A stretch of DNA of 64,000 nt, from NCBI GenBank assembly GCA_016758965.1, contig JAEPRB010000184.1, forward strand, positions 16,353 to 80,352, written 5' to 3'. Below are positions 57,480-64,000 of the stretch, piece by piece. The number at the start of each line of letters is the position of its first letter. Within the stretch, counting starts at the first letter, position 1. Source of the stretch: Circinella minor (Eukaryota; Mucoromycota; Mucoromycetes; Mucorales; Lichtheimiaceae). The notes under the pieces are model-generated. The model made no database searches and had not been told where the DNA came from. It saw only the letters and a program-made list of their open reading frames with translations. Position numbers and translations under genes: made by a program.

Positions 57480-57905
57480 AAAAAATTTATAGAATTTAAG
57501 AATTCTATTATATTTTTATATACAAATAAAATAATTGTATGCCAAGAGATTAAAATGAAAATATAAAATATTTTTATTTTCCTTGGCATTGAAATATTAA
57601 AATAATAAAATTAATATATAAAAAATACTATGATGAAAAATCAAACAAATTGTTTTCTTTTTCACCACTACCACAACCATAATATAATAAACATCAAAAC
57701 CATTTTATGCTTTTTCCTGTTTATTCTTATTTATATATATTAAAAAACAAATATTTGTATAACAAATCTTCATGTTTTTAGAATCTATAAGATTTATATA
57801 ATTTAATTATTTTATAAATATTATTATATAATTATATTTTAATTTTCACATGAAAATTTAAAAATATTAAAAATAATATAATATTCTAAAATTAACAGTA
57901 TCATA
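57480..57905. repeat. A+T-extreme palindrome-rich block (left)
   Basis: Almost no G or C. Contains hairpins: TAGAATTTAAGAATTCTA, ATGCCAAG...CTTGGCAT (57539-57589, stem extended by A/T pairs), ACAAATATTTGT, and TTTTCACATGAAAA. TTATTCTT and AAAAAACAAATATTTGTA followed by ACAAATCTT and GTTTTTAGA recur in inverted orientation at 63917-63990. The style is that of mitochondrial intergenic hairpins, not of the surrounding nuclear spacer. Confidence 0.6.
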
Positions 57906-58016
57906 ACTCGATTTTTTTTTTTTGGTAAGAAATTGAAGAAGTCCGCCAATCAACGGGCTCAAAAGCTTCAAAAAGTTACCAAAAATGGAAGGTAACGACG
58001 AAGGAATACTGAAGTC

Positions 58017-58143
58017 GAGTTATAAATACTGGGGGTTTAGCTGGTACAAGGCCAGTAAAATTAACTTTTTGTATAATAAAAAAGTTATAAATACTGAAAC
58101 TTTTTTTTTTGAGTTATAAATACTGACTTGAGTTATAAATACT
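58017..58143. repeat. Four direct copies of GAGTTATAAATACT upstream of the recombinase gene
   Basis: Copies at 58017-58030, 58082-58095, 58111-58124 and 58130-58143 are identical over at least AGTTATAAATACT. A weaker inverted copy (AGTATCATAACTCG) is at 57898-57911. The last copy is about 60 bp before the recombinase ATG. Spacing is irregular. Candidate binding sites for an element-encoded or host protein, or remnants of an element end; the function is inference. Confidence 0.75.
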
Positions 58144-58204
58144 AAATTGTGAAGGGTTTGAGACTATATTACACATTGCTCTCTTTTTTCTCAATTATTT
58201 TATC

Positions 58205-61136
58205 ATGAATCATTCTCAAAATCAACCTGCTAAGCGTGGCCGAGGCCGTCCGAGAAAAATTGATCAGGAACAGAATGTTGCAGCATCAACATCTGCCGGA
58301 TCAAGCGCTCAATCATCAGGCGATCTGTCAAACAATGTCGCCATTACTCATCCTTCGAGTGAATTGGATGAAATTGATCATGCTGTTGATTTCTTGTATC
58401 AAAACAAAAGACTAACTACGACTTTGGCTTATAAACAGCCATTAGTCCATTGGAAGGTAGTCTATTTTGCCGTTTCATTTGAGAGTTGCTACAAACACCC
58501 TAGTTTTTATAGTTTTTTCCCGGGGTTAAACAATAATTTGACATGCAAATGTATGCACTTTATATGCAATTACTATATGGCCATATATCTATCAGCATTT
58601 TCGATCATCACATATATAAGTCATATAAATTCTGCAGCTTAACTCTAAATATAATGATTATTGTTTGAGCTTATTGAGAAACTTGTTTTCACATCTTGTC
58701 CATAAATTGTATGGGTGGGGTCCCTGTAGCAACTTTATTGTCTTTTTTTTTTTTTTACATATCTCGGAATGTAACCATTACTTACTTTATTTGCAATTGT
58801 AAATTATAGCGCTTTTGCGATGCAAATCGTCAGAAATTCAACGCTGATCAAGAGCACCCTTATACCGTAGGCCCTCCTGAATTGGTTGTTGCCTTTTTCT
58901 CAGAATTTGTGGTCAAACGCAAATTCAACAAAAATGTACCAATTGGTACAGATGTAAGAACGCAGATTTATGTCAAAACAAATGAGGAATCGAATTTGAC
59001 TACCACTTTACCTCAATGTAATATTTCTACAACATGTTTTTAATAGTGGTATTTCTATAATTGTAATATGTATATATAACTTAATTTTGTTTTATGCTCT
59101 ATTTTATAGTGACAGATGCAGCTCGTCTGAGTAAAGATGGTAAGTCAAAGGTTCTTCAAGTTCCTTTGAGTTACGAAGCAGTAAATCAATATCGGAAAGC
59201 ATTGTTGTTTTTATACGACTTCCAATGTCAACGACGTGCAGTTTCTTGGCCGTCACCAAACGACAACCAAAACTTGGCTTTGTTACTCAAGCACTATAGA
59301 AACAATCTTGTTTATGACCAGGTGGTAACAAATGCTGACCGTGCTGCCCACTGTGTCATCCGGGATTCATACAAGCCTGGCGACTTGATCCGGATGATGA
59401 AGAAGCTCTGGCTGTCAAGCGGCAAAAATAGTCTACGAGAAATGCTCTCGATTGCTGCTCGTCACCATATGCTTCTTCGAGATCAGGACATCAGAAACCT
59501 GAACTTTTCTGATTGTTTCTGTACGGTTATTCCCAAGCAACAACACCGAGGAACACAACAAGCGTTGGCTTTGGTGTTTTGCTTAGATAAAGGGAAAACT
59601 TTGAGAGAAGGGGAGGTGAAATTCGGGTGTGGAATTAGACATGAAAATGTTTTTAGGTGTCCTGTTAGTGCATTTGCATTTTTTATGTTCAGTTTGCTTC
59701 AGGTATGTTAATATATAGATGTGACCAAAGTAGTTCTTATATTCCGACGAGTTATTGAGGCAGACACTAATAAATTATATAAAAAATAGGACAATGCCGA
59801 TTTCTTAGGCGAAGAAAGATGGTATAACTGGAAAGTTTTGTCTGGGCGTGGTGATCCCGAAAAGGGCATCAGTGGTGCTCAGCAATATAAGTTGACGAAA
59901 GATATATTTGCTGAGCATGGTATTAATTCCACTCGGGTGACGCATGGTGGGCGGCATGCTGGAGCACTTGAGGCAGAATCTCTTGGTGTTCCGCTTGATG
60001 TAATTAAGAAAGGTGGGGACTGGAAGGATCGTTTGGGTCGTCTCGAGACACATTATCTCGGTAAGCTGCCCTCACAATTTGCAAGAGGTATGGCAGGCTT
60101 TTGGGACAAGCCATTCCGTCTCCCAAGGAATAATGTGTCTCCCTCCCTCAAGCTACAAAAAATGGTGTTTCCGTGGATCGAAGACTGTTATGGTCCTGAC
60201 AATGATCCTTGGAAAAAATTCTGTGAGGATGAGATGTATGAAAGGGATGAGAATGACGACGATTCCGATGAAGGTGATTTTGGAGATGTTGAATTTGTGG
60301 AGCAAGATGGAATTCAACATCAACATTCAAAAAACGAGCGCAGTAAGGCAGCCTCAAGTCTACAACGAGGTGCTGATACTGCCAAGCGTGGTTTTTTGCA
60401 GCTGCTAGTCAGATGCAGAAGAATTATTCTTCAAGATGCAGCTGTTTTTTTGTACCTAAAAAGAGAGAACGCGGTTGTTAACTCCAAGAGAAGGCACGGC
60501 GAGAATAACCTGTTCCTCAGTCCAGAATTCAAAGAATTCCAGGAGCAGGTTATTGCTTCTTTAAACAACCCGTCAACCGATAGGTTGCAGGATTATGAAG
60601 AGCTAGTCCCTCATGTTGTGGACTCACAAGTTGAAGTGGCGAATCGACTTGGAGAGATAAGTAATAAGTTGGACAAAAGCAATGACAGAATTACCGGTGT
60701 ACAGGACTCGTTTGATCAGCAACAGCAATCGGGTTCTCGTCTAGAATCTGTCATTCTTGGTATGGAGCAACAAGTACAACACATGGTACGGAATCAGCAA
60801 TTGCTATTCACAAACCAGTGTTATCTCGGTTCCCAAGTCCAGTCCTTGATGGCTGCCAATATGTCCATCGATGGTTCTGACTTTGCTCCTGCCTCGTCTT
60901 CTTCCTTCTCCCCCTCCTCCAACGCCATCATTAACCCACCAATTCCTCGCGCGCTTCCTCCAGCCCCAGCGTCACCTTCCCAACCAGTTCGTATCTCACC
61001 TTCCCCTCACCCACGAACTTTTATCAACAACAACAATAACAACAACAACACCACCACCACCACAGCGCATTCGCCCTCACCCAAAGGAAAGAAAAGGGCT
61101 AGATGGATCACTTATGATCCTGATGCCCAAAACTAA
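58205..61136 (+). CDS. Crypton-type tyrosine recombinase with Ndc10-like core
   Basis: Cryptons are DNA transposons that move with a tyrosine recombinase only; yeast Ndc10 shares the fold. Four exons in phase: 58205-58456, 58810-59017, 59110-59702 and 59790-61136, giving 799 residues without breaks. Residues 10-22 (KRGRGRPRK) are an AT-hook. The catalytic set is complete: R277 in LLRDQDIRNLNFSD, H403 and R406 in THGGRHAGA, W429 in GDW and nucleophile Y440 in THYLGKLP. Ndc10_II landmarks GKTLREGEVKFGCGIRHENV, CPVSAFAFF and MAGFWDKPFRLPR are present. After the core come an acidic stretch, a coiled coil (EVANRLGEISNKLDKSNDRI), a Pro/Ser and Asn tail and a basic KGKKRARW. Intact transposase or domesticated gene cannot be decided. 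Confidence 0.85.
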
Positions 61137-63175
61137 TTCCTCCAGCACTTCCTTTTTCTTTCCTCTTGGTTTTTTTATCTTTCTTTATTTTCTTAAATCC
61201 TGACTCTTTAGTCTCCTAAAAAAAAGCTTCTTTTTTTCCTCTCACCTTTGATCCACCTTAATCACAATTGGTCACCCTTTTTTCACCTTTATAACAAAAC
61301 AAAAAACCTACCAAAAAAAAAAAAAAAGAAAAAAAAAACAATATCTATCTATCTATATAAATATATACTACAACAAATACTAGCATCCTGCTGCTGTCTT
61401 TCTTCCAAAGCTCTCCGTTCGTTTTCTCTTTTCTGCTTCGGCTAATCTGTCATTTCTCTCTCACCTTCGTTACACCCCTTAAATCCCCGAAGTGTGGTTA
61501 AATAAAAAAAAGGACTCTTTAGTTCCCTACAAAAAAAAACTTCTTTTTTTCCGATACTGTAATACTTTTTTTTTTAACTTTTACATGGTATAACAATGTA
61601 GTAAGATGCAAAAGTAAGAATGAAGTTTTTTTTTGTTATCAGTGATTGAAGTAAATCTTATAAGGACTCAGTAAAAGGTTGAGCTTAATGTGAGCTTAAT
61701 GAGTTGAAAACGATCGTAGCAATTGTTACAAGACAGAACATACATATAATTGATAGAAATGCATAATCCAACTACTAGAAGTTTACTATTTTACTAATTG
61801 GAATATACTATGCTGATGCTCATCAACAATAACTTTTGTAGTATGACAACTATTGGAAATGGGCGTTTTTTTTTTCAAAAGTGGAAAGAGGACTCTTCTT
61901 ATTTAAAACACATGGGAGTAATGTTTTTGGTCACAGGAGCGAGCTTTCTATCTCGCATCAAGCATAATCATGGTTATCTTTTGAAGGGTATATTGGTAAT
62001 AATAAGTTATTAAAAGGCTGGATTGGTTATGAAGGTATTAGTTAGTAATTATTATTAATATTCAAAGGTAAATGATGGAATCATATAACGGATGACTCAC
62101 TTAAATCTATGAAAAATAGTATAAAGTCATCGATGATAGAATCTCAACTGCTTAAAGGTAGCTTTTATTACTTAATTTATTTAGATGTGATACAAACTAG
62201 AAAGCTAAAGTAACATGGTGTTTCGTGGACACCCGATTGGATATCAAATGTCAATAATCAAGCTAGTGGATCTGATGGGCTTAACAACTGTGGATGAATT
62301 CAAGGTGATGATGGTATTGATTATAATTAGTTGAGGCCACTATAGTAATATATGTGTTGATAGTAAAGGTCGGTAGTTATGAGTTAGATTAGTGTATTTA
62401 TAGTAGTGATAATGACTGAGCCAACGTCTTTGTTTGAATAAAAATAAATTAAAGTGACATGATAATGTTAATGTTGTTTCGGAAAATCGACTATTTAACA
62501 TAATCCTATCTTAGCCATTTTAAAAATAATTATTGCTATTATCCCATCAACAACATTATTAATATTATTAGTTCAGTGAAAACCATCAACATAAATTTCC
62601 ACCATTCTCATATATTTATAAGTCATACAAAAGTATTGTAGCATTAAATAAAAATCAATACATAGCAAGAGCGATATATATAATAAATTAGAACTGTTAT
62701 CCAATATCCATCTATAAAACATTGTCAGCATAATAGACTGGCATTTGAGTTATTTTGATTACTTTATGCAAATGCTGCAATTGGATGATATAGCAACATT
62801 GACCAAATAAATATATCAAAATACTGCAACCCCTGCCTATAATTACTGGCTATCGAAAGAACATTTTGGTTCAACTGAATATAAAACACTTTGAACTTTG
62901 GGACCTTGCCAAGACTGTGGACCAAAAATTAAATAATTTCATTGATTATTGTTTTAGTAATTATACGTATCCAATCTGGAGAAAAAAAAAACATTTTTAT
63001 TTCAGGTGATCATCGAGATATGATTTGATCTCATGTATCTACTATCTTCACATTTAATTCTAAACTATAGAGAAATGTTTTCATTTCATAGAAATTAACA
63101 AGACTTTTATATTATACAAAGATCAATTTTTTCTAATATTTACATTTTTTTATATAACATTACGTTATGTATTAT
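61137..63175. other. Downstream of recombinase, unassigned
   Basis: Pyrimidine-rich after the stop, poly-A run at 61313-61339. AGGACTCTTTAGT and CTTCTTTTTTTCC recur about 61203-61237 and 61511-61552, a short local duplication (ACTCTTTAGTCTCCTAAAAAAAA against ACTCTTTAGTTCCCTACAAAAAAAA). A frame at 61798-62013 (MEYTMLMLINNNF, FFFQKWKEDSSYLKHMGVMF) is unrecognised. No confident gene. Confidence 0.35.
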
Positions 63176-64000
63176 GAGCATTTTTTTTAGCGGCCCTGCG
63201 GGGCCCAGTATTATTTTTTAGTATTTTTATAAATTTTCCAAATAAAGCAGCTGATCCATATTAGGCAACCCATGAGTTACCAAAACCAATAAGCCAGCTA
63301 ATTTTTTTATTGGCTGTCCAGTCTAATTTTTTTTGAGTAGTTATACCGTTACAGTATTAAATTTTAAAGTTCATAGAACTTTTGAACTATTAAATATAAG
63401 TAATATATATTAGACCTAATGCTAAGAGGATTAATTAGAAATCTTATAATAAAATTTTTTTATAATTTTTTTATCATTTATAATATTTATTTATAAATAT
63501 ATAAGTTAAGACATAAATTTTTTTTCTGACATCACACACACTACTACTTCTGACATAATATAAATAATAATGAATAACAATAATTATAAACCCTTAACAG
63601 GCTTTATCTATATTTATAAAAAAAACACTAAAAGATAATATTATCTTTTTGTTCTTTAAAATCTTTATTAATAAAGATTTAGATAGCTTTGCTATCATAA
63701 ATTTAATATTAAGTTTATATAAATATTCTAGAATATTTATGATGCTAGCATCAATAAAGAATTAAAAATAATATTATTTTTAATCTTTACATAAAATTAA
63801 TTTTTTAAATCTTTATTTTTAATCATATGATAATAATGATTTTTTTTTGATAAATATTCTAGAATATTTATGATGCTAGCATCAAGAAAGAATAAAAATA
63901 ATTTATTTTTATCTTTCTAAAAAACAAGATTTGTATTACAAATATTTGTTTTTTATATACATAATTAAGAAAACAAGAATAAGCCTGTTAAGGGTTATTG
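63176..64000. repeat. A+T-extreme palindrome-rich block (right), mitochondrial-like
   Basis: A lone GC-rich hairpin (CGGCCCTGCGGGGCCCAG, 63190-63210) lies in almost pure A+T. From 63630 perfect palindromes follow one another: AAAAGATAATATTATCTTTT, AAATCTTTATTAATAAAGATTT, GATAGCTTTGCTATC, AAATATTCTAGAATATTT, GATGCTAGCATC and AAAATAATATTATTTT. The pair AAATATTCTAGAATATTT plus GATGCTAGCATC occurs twice (about 63720-63755 and 63852-63884). CCCTTAACAGGCTT at 63590-63604 returns inverted as AAGCCTGTTAAGGG at 63981-63994, bounding a unit of about 410 bp. No coding frame. Looks like mitochondrial double-hairpin DNA. Confidence 0.6.

Overview
The window looks like nuclear DNA of an early-diverging filamentous fungus, most likely Mucoromycota/Mucorales. 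The evidence is strong A+T richness, many short spliceosomal introns (GTAAGT/GTATGT to AG, about 50-150 bp), Gln/Asn/Ser homopolymers in otherwise ordinary eukaryotic proteins, a DIRS retrotransposon, an Ndc10-like Crypton tyrosine recombinase, and decayed Tc1/pogo-type DNA transposons. I cannot name the species. Exon limits below were read by eye from splice sites and reading phase.

Left part (1-19.5 kb) is ordinary gene space: the 3' end of a leucine-rich-repeat protein (+), an eight-exon Zn(2)Cys(6) transcription factor (-), a HAD-like phosphatase (+), a two-LIM-domain protein with a proline-rich linker (-), a repeat-bearing 4.5-kb gap, then three genes on + : a Sec2-type Rab exchange factor, a cis-prenyltransferase (dolichol synthesis) and a Cps1/Gt2-type family-2 polysaccharide synthase. 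The last three are plausibly all secretory-pathway or cell-surface genes, but nothing shows co-regulation.

Middle part (19.5-49.5 kb) starts with a transposon graveyard (19.5-26 kb: Tc1-like remnant, pogo-like MITE ends, a frameshifted PD-(D/E)XK-like pseudogene, helix-turn-helix gene fragments, a 104-bp tandem duplication). It continues with the main feature of the window: five intronless paralogues of a HET (heterokaryon-incompatibility)-domain protein, all on +, each carrying a duplicated upstream block and 3' flank. Copies 1-3 are contiguous (26.8-35.7 kb) and copies 4-5 lie at 44.0-49.5 kb. Between them sit a Gln-rich 2H-phosphoesterase (ASCC1/AKAP7-like) gene on - and a decayed acidic gene. 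The paralogues have a conserved framework but differ sharply in a charged loop inside the HET domain and in a segment just before the WTLEE motif, as expected of a recognition family that grows and diversifies by tandem duplication.

Right part (50-64 kb) holds a structurally complete DIRS-type retrotransposon (inverted terminal repeats, internal complementary region, Gag-like ORF, RT-RNase H broken by three in-frame stops, intact tyrosine recombinase), a six-unit 92-104 bp tandem array, and a four-exon, apparently intact Crypton/Ndc10-type tyrosine recombinase gene with an AT-hook-like N terminus. That gene is flanked by very A+T-rich, palindrome-packed DNA resembling mitochondrial hairpin elements; the blocks on its two sides share sequence in inverted orientation.
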